Counted from the stretch's first letter, positions 47,534 through 57,700 are shown. The stretch is 64,000 bases of DNA from Actinokineospora fastidiosa (GCF_014648415.1 NZ_BMRB01000004.1:434001-498000); one strand, 5' to 3'. Made by a program: numbers and translations. The notes: generated from the sequence alone by a model not told the origin.

Positions 47534-47589
47534 GTCGTGCTGCGCGCGCGATTCGTTCCCCTGCACCCGATCCCCCTGGGAGATCGAAC

Positions 47590-48693
47590 GTGAAACGGAG
47601 TCTCACCGCCGCGGCAGTCCTGGCCGCGGCCGCCACCGCCATCGCCACTCCCGGCGCCGCGACCGCCGTGCCCGAGGTCGCGCCCGAGCTGCTCGCCGCG
47701 ATGCAGCGCGACCTCGGCCTGACCGCCGATGCCGCGCTCGAGCGCCTTGCCGCCGAGGCCGACGCCGCGGGCGCCGAGCAGCGGCTGGCCGCCGCCCTGC
47801 CGGACGCCTTCGGCGGGGCGTGGTTCGACGCGAGCCGCAACGTCCTGGTCGTCGGCGTGACCGACGCGGCCAGGGCGGACGCCGTCCGCGCGGACGGCGC
47901 CGTGCCGCAGGTCGTGCGGCACAGCGCCCGCGAGCTGGACGCGGTCGTGGACCGCCTGGACGCCGCCAAGCCGCCTGCGGGCGTCACCGGCTGGTACGTC
48001 GACGTCCAGCGCAACACCGTCACGATCACGACCGCCACGGGCACGGCCGAGGCCGCCGAGGCGTTCGCCGCGCGGGCGGGTGTCGCCGACACCACGACCG
48101 TCGTCGAGTCCGCCGAGGCCCCGCGGCCGCTGTACGACGTGCGCGGCGGCGACGCCTACTACCCGGGCAACAGCCGCTGCTCGATCGGGTTCTCGGTCCA
48201 GGGCGGGTTCGTCACCGCGGGCCACTGCGGCCGCGTCGGCACCTCGACCAGCGGCTACAACCGGGTCGCGCAGGGCACCGTGCGCGGCTCGTCCTTCCCC
48301 GGTGACGACATGGGTTGGGTGCAGGTCAACTCGTCCTGGACCCCGACCGGCGTCGTCAACCGGTACAACGGCGGCACGGTGTCCGTCAGCGGCTCGTCCG
48401 AGGCGCCGGTCGGCGCGTCGGTGTGCCGCTCCGGCTCCACCACGGGCTGGCGCTGCGGCACCATCCAGGCCAAGAACCAGACCGTGCGCTACTCGCAGGG
48501 CGCGGTCTACGGCCTGACGCGCACCAGCGCGTGCGCCGAGGGCGGCGACTCCGGCGGCTCGTGGCTGTCGGGCAACCAGGCCCAGGGCGTGACGTCCGGC
48601 GGCTCCGGCAACTGCAGCTGGGGCGGCACGACGTACTTCCAGCCGGTGAACGAGATCCTCAACCGCTACGGTCTGCGGCTCATCACCAGCTAG
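47590..48693 (+). CDS. Secreted streptogrisin/alpha-lytic-type serine protease (S1E)
   Basis: 367 residues, GTG start. Signal peptide (~1-26), propeptide (~27-178) with the pattern of alpha-lytic pro-domains (DAAKPPAGVTGWYVDV), mature protease from about YDVRGGDAYYPG. Triad: His in TAGHCG, Asp in GDDMGW, Ser in GGDSGGSW; six Cys for three disulfides. Extracellular chymotrypsin-like protease. Followed by a strong terminator. Confidence 0.95.
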   Translation: MKRSLTAAAVLAAAATAIATPGAATAVPEVAPELLAAMQRDLGLTADAALERLAAEADAAGAEQRLAAALPDAFGGAWFDASRNVLVVGVTDAARADAVRADGAVPQVVRHSARELDAVVDRLDAAKPPAGVTGWYVDVQRNTVTITTATGTAEAAEAFAARAGVADTTTVVESAEAPRPLYDVRGGDAYYPGNSRCSIGFSVQGGFVTAGHCGRVGTSTSGYNRVAQGTVRGSSFPGDDMGWVQVNSSWTPTGVVNRYNGGTVSVSGSSEAPVGASVCRSGSTTGWRCGTIQAKNQTVRYSQGAVYGLTRTSACAEGGDSGGSWLSGNQAQGVTSGGSGNCSWGGTTYFQPVNEILNRYGLRLITS

Positions 48694-48702
48694 CGCGAGC
48701 GT

Positions 48703-48742
48703 GCGCGGGGCGCCGTCCCGGTCCCAGGACGGCGCCCCGCGC
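48703..48742. terminator. Bidirectional terminator hairpin
   Basis: Perfect 16-bp stem (48703-48718 with 48727-48742, 8-nt loop) between the convergent protease and PucR-type genes. Confidence 0.88.
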
Positions 48743-48744
48743 CT

Positions 48745-49989
48745 TCACGCGTCCTCGTTCTGCGCCAACAGGATCGACCCGCGCAGGGCGATCTCCAGCG
48801 TCAGCCGCTCGCTCGGGTCCTCAAGGCGCTCGCCGAGCAGTTCCTCCAGCTGGTGCATCCGGTAGCGCACGGTCTGCGGGTGCACGGCGAGGCGGTTGGC
48901 GATCTCGTTGATGCCGCCGCGGGTCTCCAGCCAGGCGAGCAGGGTCGCGGTGAGCCTGCCGCGCTGTTTCGGCGTCAGGTCGTCGAAGGGCGCGAGCGTC
49001 TGGCGCACGATCTGGGTCAGCAGGTACTCGTCGGCCAGCAGGACCAGCGCGGGCAGGTGGTCGGCGCAGCGCAGGACCGGCTCAGCGGGCAGCACGCCGC
49101 GCTGGACCAGCGTCAGCGCGCGGCGGGCGACGGCCAGGGAGTGGGCGGCCCGCTCGACGGGGACCGAGGGGCCGACGGCGATGCGGCGGCCGGGCAGCGC
49201 CGCCGCCAGCGCGTCGGTCCACTCCGCGACGACCAGGCACGGGGTGGAGCTGTCGAGGTCGGCGAGCGCCTCGGCGCCCAGGGCGGCGCCGTCGTGGTCG
49301 GTCGGTTCCAGCGCGACCGCGACGACCTCGGCGGGCAGCGGCCAGTCGGTGGTCTCGGCCAGGTCGCGCACCGCGTGCGGGGAGACCGGCGGGTCGGCCA
49401 TGAGCATCTTCAGCAGCTGCTTGCGCCTGCGCTCCCGCGCCCCGCCCGCGGTGGCCTGCGCCTCGCTGTACCCGGCGATGGCCACGGCGCACAGCTCGTC
49501 GACGTAGGCGAAGATGCGGTCGGCGAGCACCAGCAGCGTCTCCGTCGGCACGCCCAGTTCGCCCGCCACCACGCGGATGCGCCGCCACGCCGCCCGCGCG
49601 CCGACGCGGACCGCCGACTGCAGCGCGTCCATCGTGCGGCCCTGCGCGAACTCCAGCCGTCCGGCCTCGCGGAAGACCTGCTCCCAGCGGACCTGGTCGG
49701 CGCCTTCCGGGTTCTGCAGGCAGAACATGATCGCGGCGTCGACGTTGCGGACGACGACGAGCGTGGGGTCCCGCTCGGGATCGGGGTCGGGGCGGTACGC
49801 GGGGACGGCGGCCTGCACCTCGGCGACGACCTCGCGGACCACCTCCGCGCTCATCGCCCGCATGCGCTGGGCGAGCACCGGGGGGATCGTGGCGATCACC
49901 TGACGGACCATCCCACGCGGGGGCGGCGGCGCCGTCCGCGGGCGGGGGAAACCGCCCACCTGGGCCACCTGACCGGGCGTGCCTGTCAT
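48745..49989 (-). CDS. PucR/CdaR-type transcriptional regulator
   Basis: 414 residues from ATG 49989 (GAGGG upstream). N-terminal ~180-residue helical region, a GGDEF-like middle segment (RRIAVGPSVPVERAAHSLAVARRAL) and a C-terminal PucR HTH: LLAWLETRGGINEIANRLAVHPQTVRYRMHQLEELLG. Such regulators control secondary metabolism, sporulation or nitrogen use. Divergent from the surface protein gene across 376 bp with several symmetric elements. Confidence 0.88.
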   Translation of the reverse strand: MTGTPGQVAQVGGFPRPRTAPPPPRGMVRQVIATIPPVLAQRMRAMSAEVVREVVAEVQAAVPAYRPDPDPERDPTLVVVRNVDAAIMFCLQNPEGADQVRWEQVFREAGRLEFAQGRTMDALQSAVRVGARAAWRRIRVVAGELGVPTETLLVLADRIFAYVDELCAVAIAGYSEAQATAGGARERRRKQLLKMLMADPPVSPHAVRDLAETTDWPLPAEVVAVALEPTDHDGAALGAEALADLDSSTPCLVVAEWTDALAAALPGRRIAVGPSVPVERAAHSLAVARRALTLVQRGVLPAEPVLRCADHLPALVLLADEYLLTQIVRQTLAPFDDLTPKQRGRLTATLLAWLETRGGINEIANRLAVHPQTVRYRMHQLEELLGERLEDPSERLTLEIALRGSILLAQNEDA

Positions 49990-50365
49990 ACCCTCACCCC
50001 ATTCTGACAAGTTCCGCCTGCCGTTCCACCCCGCGATCGGCCGGATTGCTCCGCCGACGATAAGTTTGTTACCGGCGGGTGTCAACGAGAAGGCCGATGG
50101 TCGTCTTCCGGACCTGCGTCGTTGATCAAAACCGGTGCCGGGTTGTCAGGAGCCGCACAAACCCCTCAGCCGGTCTTGTGCGGGGATGACAAAGTCTGAC
50201 TGGGCCGTCGATGCAGGTCACGTGGGGTGTGCGGGAGTGACAAAAGCGACTGCTCATATTGTGGCAATGGGTGGACGACGTCATCGGAAAAGCTGTTCAC
50301 GAGTATTGCATTTCGACGTTACCGACGGGTAGTTTCGGCCTGATTCCGGGACTGAAAGAGGACTG
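49990..50365. promoter_or_regulatory. Divergent control region rich in symmetric motifs
   Basis: No convincing gene. Two copies of GTTACCGRCGGGT (50068-50080 and 50318-50330, exactly 250 bp apart, one near each gene). A long inverted repeat 50143-50192: TTGTCA/TGACAA outside and CCGCACAA/TTGTGCGG inside. Similar pieces GATGACAAAG and GTGACAAAAG follow. TGCTCATATT (50251-50260) is shared with the lipase upstream region. Confidence 0.55.
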
Positions 50366-52189
50366 ATGAGCACTCGTGTGAAATCGAGGCGCGCACTGGC
50401 CGCCGCGTCCGCGGTCGGGGTGGCCGGACTCGTGGTCGGCGGCCTGCTGATGGCCGCGGGCGCCAGCGTCGCCGAGCCCGTCGACGTCGACAAGACGCTG
50501 ACCTACAGCTGCCCGTTCCCGCTGATCGGGACGCAGAAGCTCGCGGTGCGGATCCAGGCCACCATCGACGTGCCCGCCACCGAGGGCGGCGAGATCGTCA
50601 CCAGGGACTTCTCCGCGACCGCGACCGTGCCGGAGACGGCGACGCAGGGCCTGACGCTCGTCGGCGCGAAGACGGTCGAGGGCACCGCGGTCGCCAACAT
50701 CACCCTGGAGAACGCGGGCGCCGCGCTGCCGATCTCGCTTCCCGGGCTGATCATCCCCAAGACCGACGTGCCCGCGTCCGGGCCGTTCGACACCGTCGCG
50801 AGTGGACCGGTGCCGACCGCCTTCCCGAAGGCCGGGCCGACGTCGATCATCGTGGGCGACTTCAGCACGACCCTGACCCCGCGCCGGGCCGACGGCGCCG
50901 AGACCGGCCTGGGCACCTTCACCGCGCCCTGCACGCTCGACCCCGGGCAGGACACCACGCTGCTGAGCTTCACCGTCGGCGCGCCCACCGGGACCACGGA
51001 CCCGACGACGGACCCCACCACGACCGATCCGTCCACAACGGACCCGACCAGCGCCGACCCAGACCCGACGACGACCACGGTCGACCCGACGGGCACCGAG
51101 CCGCCGCCCGCCGACGCGATCAAGGTCGACAAGGTCGTCAACTACACCTGCCCGTTCCCGCTGATCGGCGTGCAGCCGCTCAAGGTGCGCATCCAGGCCG
51201 ACGTGACCCCGCCGCCCGCGGTGGGCGGCGAGGTCGTCACCACGAACTTCTCCGCGACCGCGACCGTGCCGGAGACGGCCACGCAGGGCCTGACGCTCGT
51301 CGGCGCGAAGACCATCGAGGGCACCGCGGACGCCGGGGTCGTCGTCGACAACGCGGGCGAGGTGTTCGACCTGCCCATCCCGGGCCTGACGATCCCGAAG
51401 ACCGACGTGCCCGCGTCCGGGTCCTTCGACACCGTCGCGGGCGGCACGGTGCCGAGCCGCGCGGTCGAGAACCCTGGCCTGACGGTGATCACCGTCGGCG
51501 ACTTCAGCACCACGCTGACCCCGCGCAAGGCCGACGGCACGGAGACCGGGCTGGGCACCTTCACCGCGCCCTGCACCCTGGTCGACGGTCAGGACCTCGA
51601 GCTGCTCCGCTTCGAGCTCGGCGACGGCCCGACCGTGACCACCACGCCGACGACCGACCCGACGACCACGACGACCGTCCCCACCACGACGGACCCCACG
51701 ACCACGGCGCCGACGACCGACCCCACGACGACGGACCCGACCACCACGGATCCGACCACGACGGTCCCCACCACCACGGACCCCACGACCACGACGAAGC
51801 CGACCACGACCACGCCGACCACGACCAAGCCGACGACCACCCAGCCGACCACGACCAAGCCGACGACGACCACCACCAAGCCGACGACCACCACGGACCC
51901 GTCGCAGACCACGACCGAACCGACGACCACGGAGCCGACGACCACCCAGCCGACGACCACGGAGCCGACCGAGCCGCCGACGGACACGTCGTGGTCGCCG
52001 ACGGACGGCCCGACCGACACCACCGGCCCCGGCGTCCCGCCCGGCGACTACCCGAGCCCGCCTCCCTCGGGCGGCAACCTGGCGGACACCGGCGTGTCGA
52101 TCCTGCTGCCGCTGGGCATCGGCGCGGCACTGGTCGCCGCGGGCGTCGCCGCCCTGCTCCTGCAGCGCAGGCGAGCGGCCCGCCGCTAA
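50366..52189 (+). CDS. Cell-wall anchored surface protein, duplicated beta domain, Thr-Pro stalk, LAxTG sorting signal
   Basis: 607 residues. Signal peptide (~1-36). Two homologous ~170-residue domains (~37-205 and ~250-415) sharing YSCPFPLIG/YTCPFPLIG, FSATATVPETATQGLTLVGAKT and TGLGTFTAPCTL, each with two Cys. Then a ~110-residue Thr/Pro repeat stalk (DPTTT, KPTTT, EPTTT), and the end LADTG, a hydrophobic helix and RRRAARR. LAxTG is the class E sortase signal. Likely a wall-anchored stalked protein; binding partner unknown. Confidence 0.88.
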   Translation: MSTRVKSRRALAAASAVGVAGLVVGGLLMAAGASVAEPVDVDKTLTYSCPFPLIGTQKLAVRIQATIDVPATEGGEIVTRDFSATATVPETATQGLTLVGAKTVEGTAVANITLENAGAALPISLPGLIIPKTDVPASGPFDTVASGPVPTAFPKAGPTSIIVGDFSTTLTPRRADGAETGLGTFTAPCTLDPGQDTTLLSFTVGAPTGTTDPTTDPTTTDPSTTDPTSADPDPTTTTVDPTGTEPPPADAIKVDKVVNYTCPFPLIGVQPLKVRIQADVTPPPAVGGEVVTTNFSATATVPETATQGLTLVGAKTIEGTADAGVVVDNAGEVFDLPIPGLTIPKTDVPASGSFDTVAGGTVPSRAVENPGLTVITVGDFSTTLTPRKADGTETGLGTFTAPCTLVDGQDLELLRFELGDGPTVTTTPTTDPTTTTTVPTTTDPTTTAPTTDPTTTDPTTTDPTTTVPTTTDPTTTTKPTTTTPTTTKPTTTQPTTTKPTTTTTKPTTTTDPSQTTTEPTTTEPTTTQPTTTEPTEPPTDTSWSPTDGPTDTTGPGVPPGDYPSPPPSGGNLADTGVSILLPLGIGAALVAAGVAALLLQRRRAARR

Positions 52190-52211
52190 CGGCCGAGGCT
52201 GAGTAACCACA

Positions 52212-52246
52212 GCGCGGGCGCGTCCGGACCACGGGCGCGCCCGCGC
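52212..52246. terminator. Terminator hairpin after surface protein gene
   Basis: Perfect 11-bp stem (52212-52222 with 52236-52246), 22 bp after the stop. Confidence 0.75.
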
Positions 52247-52363
52247 ACGTTCGGCACCTGGGCGCGTTCACGACGCCTGCACACGGGACCCGCCTGCGGG
52301 TTCGTCACCCCTGGTTCGCCGTCAACGGGCGTTCGGCGTTCCTGTCGGATCGTTGCTCATATT

Positions 52364-52383
52364 CACGGGAATGTGTTTCCGTG
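52364..52383. promoter_or_regulatory. Inverted repeat upstream of lipase gene
   Basis: CACGGGAA-TGTG-TTTCCGTG, one mismatch in 8-bp arms, in the 312-bp gap before the lipase. TGCTCATATT precedes it directly (52354-52363). Related arms occur upstream of the protease at 47391-47411. Confidence 0.4.
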
Positions 52384-52501
52384 GATTTGTCATGAATGCA
52401 CGAACTCATTTCGGTCATTCGCTGGTAACGTCATTCCCGAATCGTGCCCGTAGTTTTCTCGTCGGTGGTGTGTCCGCCCCGACGCAGCGAAAGGTCGACC
52501 A

Positions 52502-53716
52502 GTGCTGACCACCACCACCCGCCCGCGCAGGCTGGCCGCGGTGTGCGCCGCCCTGGCCGCGGCGTTGGCCGCCACCTTGGCGGCCGCGCCCGCCGGGCAC
52601 GCGCAGTCCGCGCCGCAACCGCGCGACGACTCCTTCTACGAGCCGCCGTCCCCGCTGCCCTCGGGCGCGCCGGGCGATGTCATCCGCAGCAGGCCCACGA
52701 CCGCGGTCGCGGTCGCCGACCGCGCCAAGGCGTGGCAGGTGATGTACCGCTCCACCGACGCGCTCGGGCAGCCGATGGCCGTGGTCGGGACGGTGCTGGT
52801 GCCCAACGGCGTCGACCCGGCCACCGCGCCGGTCGTCAGCTTCGCCGCGGGCACGCACGGTCCGGCCTTCCGGTGCCGGGTCTCGTACATGTCCCAGATC
52901 GGCGCCTTCTACGAGCAGCCCGCCGTCAACGACATGCTCGCCCAGGGCTGGGTCGTGCTGATGACCGACTACGAGGGCTACCGTCCTCAACCTAAGACGA
53001 CCTACGTCACCGGGCGCTCGGAGGGGCACGCGGTGATCGACATGGTGCGCGCGGCGCAGCGCATGCCCGAGGTGCGGGTGGGCGCGTCGAGCAAGGTCAT
53101 GTTCCGCGGGTACTCCCAGGGCGGCGGGGCGTCGCTGTGGGCGGCGGAGCTGGCGCCGCAGTACGCGCCGGAGCTGAACCTGATCGGTGTCGTCGCGGGC
53201 GGCGTGCCCGCCGACCTGGTGCAGGTCACGCTTTTCCTGGAAGGCAAATTCGGGTTCGGATTCCTGCTCTACGCGCTCTCCGGCCTCGACAACGCCTACC
53301 CCGAGCTGGATCTGGAGAAATACCTCAACGACACCGGCCGGGCCGCGGTCGCCGAGATGGCCGCGGGCGACTGCACGCTGGAACTGCTCGTCAAATACCA
53401 GGGCAAGCGGCTCAACGAGTTCATGACCACCAGCCCCGTGCTCACCGAGGCCTGGCTGGCCAGGGTGCAGGAGAACAAGCTGGGCGGCGCCGCCATCGGC
53501 GTCCCGGTCCTGCAATACCACGGCATCGATGACAACATCGTCGCCTATCGCCAGGCGAAACAGCTCAGCGCCGACTATTGCGCGAAGGGCGTCGCGCTGA
53601 CGTGGAAGGAATTGCCCAAGGACCACATCGCCATGGTTTTCCACGGCAACAAGGACGCGCTGGCCTTCATGAAGGACAGGGTCGCGGGCGCGCCCGCCGC
53701 CCCGACCTGCGCCTGA
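52502..53716 (+). CDS. Secreted lipase (secretory LIP family, alpha/beta hydrolase)
   Basis: 404 residues, GTG start. Signal peptide (~1-35, ends GHAQS). Alpha/beta hydrolase with nucleophile Ser in FRGYSQGGGASLW (~207), acid in YHGIDDNIVAYRQ and His in PKDHIAMVFHG. Motifs DYEGY and WQVMYRSTDALGQPMAVVGTVLVP fit the secretory lipase family (PF03583). Four Cys in the mature part. Acts on extracellular esters or triglycerides. Confidence 0.92.
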   Translation: MLTTTTRPRRLAAVCAALAAALAATLAAAPAGHAQSAPQPRDDSFYEPPSPLPSGAPGDVIRSRPTTAVAVADRAKAWQVMYRSTDALGQPMAVVGTVLVPNGVDPATAPVVSFAAGTHGPAFRCRVSYMSQIGAFYEQPAVNDMLAQGWVVLMTDYEGYRPQPKTTYVTGRSEGHAVIDMVRAAQRMPEVRVGASSKVMFRGYSQGGGASLWAAELAPQYAPELNLIGVVAGGVPADLVQVTLFLEGKFGFGFLLYALSGLDNAYPELDLEKYLNDTGRAAVAEMAAGDCTLELLVKYQGKRLNEFMTTSPVLTEAWLARVQENKLGGAAIGVPVLQYHGIDDNIVAYRQAKQLSADYCAKGVALTWKELPKDHIAMVFHGNKDALAFMKDRVAGAPAAPTCA

Positions 53717-53727
53717 GCTGCGCGGAC

Positions 53728-53761
53728 AGCACCCCGTGCCCGACGAGGGGCGCGGGGTGCT
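53728..53761 (+). terminator. Intrinsic terminator after lipase gene
   Basis: AGCACCCCG (53728-53736) pairs with CGGGGTGCT (53753-53761) and is followed by a T-rich run (TTCTGTTT). The remaining ~200 bp to 53961 hold no recognised element beyond the promoter expected for the lipid-synthase genes. Confidence 0.8.
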
Positions 53762-53961
53762 TCTGTTTCCCCCGTGCTAACCCGCCCGCCGCCCACCGGC
53801 CCGCCGAGCTGGGCGGGAGCGCCAAATTGCTCACCGGGGCACAAGAGTCGCCCGGGTTGTCATGGGGCTGCGCCGATATTCCGGCCGCTTGCTTGACGCT
53901 GCCGCGAAGCCGGTTCTAACTTCGGCCGACAGCCAGCGGAGAAAGCGGTCGGAGGAATGGC

Positions 53962-54747
53962 GTGGCAATAGCCGGGAAAACGGTGCTCGTCACCGGCGCG
54001 GGCGCCGGAATCGGCGCGGCGCTGGCGGTCGAGGCGGCAGGCGGCGGCGCGGCCGCCGTGGTCGCGGTCGACATCGACGCCGCCGGGGCCGAGGCGACCG
54101 CCGCCGCCGTCCGCGAGCGGGGTGTCGCCGCGGTCGCCGCCGGGGTGGACGTCGCCGACGCGGCAGCGGTCCGCGCGCTCGTCGCCGAGGTGCGGGCCGA
54201 GCACGGCCCGATCGGAGCGGTGTTCTCCAACGCGGGCGTCGCCGTCGGGCTGGGCCTGCACGCGCCGATGTCGCTGTGGGAGAAGGCGTGGGCGGTCAAC
54301 GTCCGCGCCCACGTCCACCTGGCCCAGGCCGTGCTGCCCGGCATGATCCGCGACGGCGGCGGCCACTTCATGATCACCGCCTCCGCCGCGGGACTGCTCG
54401 GCCTGCCCGGCGACGCGCCGTACGCGGTCACCAAGCAGGCGGCCGTCGGCCTGGCCGAGTGGCTGGCCTGCGCCTACGCCCGGCACGGGATCAAGGTGAG
54501 CGCGCTGTGCCCGCTGGGGGTGCGCACCGGGCTGCTCATGCCCGCGGTGGCCGCCGGTCACCCGGCCGGGCTGGCCGTCGCCGAGCTCGGCCCGATCCTG
54601 GAGCCCGCCGAGGTCGCCGCGTGCGCGGTCGCCGGGCTCGCCGACGGCCGGTTCCTCGTGCTGCCGCACCCCGAGGTCGCCGAGCTGTACGCCAAGAAGG
54701 CCGCCGACCCCGACGCCTGGATCCACACCCACGCGAGCACCCGATGA
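53962..54747 (+). CDS. Short-chain dehydrogenase/reductase
   Basis: 261 residues, GTG start. Cofactor motif TGAGAGIGAAL, NAGVA, catalytic Ser in ITASAAG and Tyr-x3-Lys in YAVTK. Classical SDR with VDIDAAG, suggesting NAD(H). Its stop overlaps the first possible ATG of the megasynthase gene, so the two are co-transcribed; it may act on the synthase product or precursor. Confidence 0.9.
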   Translation: MAIAGKTVLVTGAGAGIGAALAVEAAGGGAAAVVAVDIDAAGAEATAAAVRERGVAAVAAGVDVADAAAVRALVAEVRAEHGPIGAVFSNAGVAVGLGLHAPMSLWEKAWAVNVRAHVHLAQAVLPGMIRDGGGHFMITASAAGLLGLPGDAPYAVTKQAAVGLAEWLACAYARHGIKVSALCPLGVRTGLLMPAVAAGHPAGLAVAELGPILEPAEVAACAVAGLADGRFLVLPHPEVAELYAKKAADPDAWIHTHASTR

Positions 54748-54758
54748 CCGGAGGAGCA

Positions 54759-57700
54759 ATGCGCGACGAGCGGCCCGAGTACGTGCTGGGCATCGGTCCG
54801 GCCGGGCAGAGCTGCGCCGGGCTGTGCGCGGCGGTCGCCGCCGTCGGCGGGCTGGGCGTGCTCGACCTGGGCACGGGCGGACGGCGGGCGCGGTCCGCGC
54901 TGGCCAGGACCGCGCGGGCGGCCAAGGCCGTTGACCGCCGGTTCGGCCTGCGGGTGCCCGAGGGCTGCGCGCTCTCCTTCGCCGAGGTCGCCGAGATCCT
55001 CGGCGCCGCCGCCGAGCGCGTCGACGTCGTGGTGCTCGGCTGGGACTCGCCGTGGCGGGTGTCCGACGTGCCCGACCGCTACGTCGTGCTGGTCGAGGTC
55101 ACCTCGCCCGCCGAGGCCGTGGCCGCCAGCGAGCAGGGCGCCGACGGCCTGCTCGCGCGCGGCGCGGAGTCCGGCGGGCGGGTGTCGGAGACGGGCGCCT
55201 TCGTGCTGCTGCAGCAGATCATCGACGCGAGCCCGCTGCCGGTGTGGCTGGCGGGCGGCATCGGTCCGGACACCGCGGCCGCCGCGGTGGTCGGCGGGGC
55301 GGCGGGCGTCGTGCTCGACACCCAGCTCGCGCTGCTGGCCGAGACCGACATCCCCGACGACCTCGCCGCCGCGATCGCGGCCAGCGACGGCACGGACACC
55401 ACGGTCGTCACTGGACACCGCGTCCTGCCCGGCGGGGCCCCGGTCGGGCAGGACGCCTTCCTCGCCACCGAGTTCCGCCGTCGCTTCGGGACGGTCGCGC
55501 GCGCGGTGCGCGCCGTGCTGACCGCGATCGGCGCGGCAGTGCACGCCACCCGCCCGCCGGTCCTGGGCCCCGGTTCGGCGCTGGCCGAGGCGCTCGGCAC
55601 CCGGTACCCCATCGCGCAGGGGCCGATGACCAGGGTCAGCGACCGCGCCGAGTTCGCCGACGCCGTGGCGGCGGGCGGCGCGCTGCCGTTCCTCGCCCTG
55701 GCGCTCAACTCCGGCGAGCGCAGCCGCGAGATGCTGTCCGCCACCCGCGCGCTGCTGGGCGAGCGGCCGTGGGGCGTCGGGCTGCTCGGCTTCGCCCCGC
55801 CGGAGCTGCGGGCCGCCCAGGTCGAGGCCGTGCTGGCCGCCCGTCCGCCCGCCGCGCTCATCGCGGGCGGCCGCCCGGACCAGGCCGCCGTGCTGGAGGC
55901 GGCGGGCATCGCCACGTTCCTGCACGTGCCGTCGCCGGGGCTGCTGCGCCAGTTCCTCGACGCGGGCGCGCGCCGGTTCGTCTTCGAGGGCAGCGAGTGC
56001 GGCGGGCACGTCGGGCCGCGCACGTCGTTCGCCCTGTGGCAGGCCCAGCTCGACGTCCTGCGCGAGCACCCGGGCGGCGGCGAGGTCCAGGTGCTGTTCG
56101 CCGGGGGCGTCCACGACGCGCGCTCGGCGGCGATGGTGGCCGCGCTGGCCGGGCCGCTGGCCGACCGGGGCGCCGCGATCGGCGTCCTCATGGGCACCGC
56201 CTACCTGTTCACCGAGGAGGCCGTGGCGGGCGGGGCCATCACCGACACCTTCCAGCAGCAGGTGATCGCCGCGTCCGGCACCGAGCTGCTGCACACCGCG
56301 CCCGGGCACGCGACCCGGTGCGTGGCCAGCCCGTTCACCGGTTTCTTCGCCGAGACCGCCGCCCGGCTCAAGGCCGCGGGCGTGCCGGAGCGGGAGGCGT
56401 GGGCGAAGCTGGAGGAGCTGAACGTCGGCAGGTTGCGGGTGGCGAGCAAGGGCCTGCGCCGCGAGGGCGACGCGCTGGTCGAGGTCGACGCCGAGGGCCG
56501 CGTCGCCGACGGGATGTTCATGGCGGGCCAGGTCGCGGCGCTGCGCTCGACGGTGACCACGATCGACGACCTGCACCGCGCCGTCTCCGTCGGCGCGGGG
56601 GAGCACCTGCGCGAGCGGGCCGCGCGCGTGCGCGACGACCTGCCGAGGACGCGCCCGCCGCGGCCCGCGCCCGAGCCCGCCGACATCGCGGTGGTCGGCA
56701 TGGCGTGCGTGTACCCGGGCGCGCCGGACCTGGCCGCGTTCTGGGCGAACATCGTGGGCAACCGCGACAGCGTCACGGAGGTGCCGCCGACCCGGTGGGA
56801 CCCGGAGGTCTACTTCGGCGACGGCCAGGGCAAGACCCGGTCCAAGTGGGGCGGGTTCCTCGACGCGGTCCCGTTCGACCCGCTGCGCTACGGCATCCCG
56901 CCCGCCGCGCTCGGCTCGATCGAGCCGGTGCAGCTGCTCGCGCTGGAGATCGCCCAGCGCGCGTTGGAGGACGCGGGGTACGGGCAGGGCGGCTTCGACC
57001 GCGAGCGCGCGGGCGTGGTGTTCGGCGCGGAGGCGGGCGGCGACCTGTCCAAGGCGGAGGACCTGCGGATGTTCCTGCCGTCTTACGCGTCGTCGGTGCC
57101 CGACGAGCTGATGGCGCAGCTGCCCGAGCTGACCGGCGACAGCTTCCCCGGCAGGCTGGCCAACGTCATCGCCGGGCGCGTCGCCAACCGGCTCGACCTC
57201 GGCGGTACGAACTACGTGGTGGACGCGGCCTGCGGGTCGTCGCTGGCGGCGGTCGAGTCGGCGTGCAAGGAGCTGGAGACCGGGTCCGCCGACCTGATGC
57301 TGGCGGGCGGGGCGGACCTGCACAACGCGATCGGCGATTATCTGCTGTTCTCCTCGGTCGGGGCGCTGTCGCCGACCGGGCGGTGCCGCACGTTCGACAG
57401 CTCCGCCGACGGCATCGCCCTGGGCGAGGGCGTGGCGTGCGTGGTGCTCAAGCGCCTCGCCGACGCCGAGCACGACGGCGACCGGATCTACGCGGTGATC
57501 AAGGGCATGGGCGCGGGCAGCGACGGCCGCGCGCTCGGTCTGACCGCCCCGCGGCCGGAGGGCCAGCGGCGCGCCGTCGAGCGCGCCTACGCCAAGGCCG
57601 GGGTGTCCCCTGTGGACATCGGCATGGTCGAGGCGCACGGGACCGGCACCGTCGTGGGCGACCGCACGGAGCTGACCACGCTGACCGAGGTGTTCGGGGC

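Noticed and set aside
50135..50332. Small 65-residue frame in the divergent region
   Set aside because: No ribosome site, no recognisable features, and it runs over the inverted repeat and operator-like motif.
51589..52023. Minus-strand Val/Gly repeat protein
   Set aside because: It is the reverse complement of the Thr-Pro stalk repeats; low complexity and no start signal.
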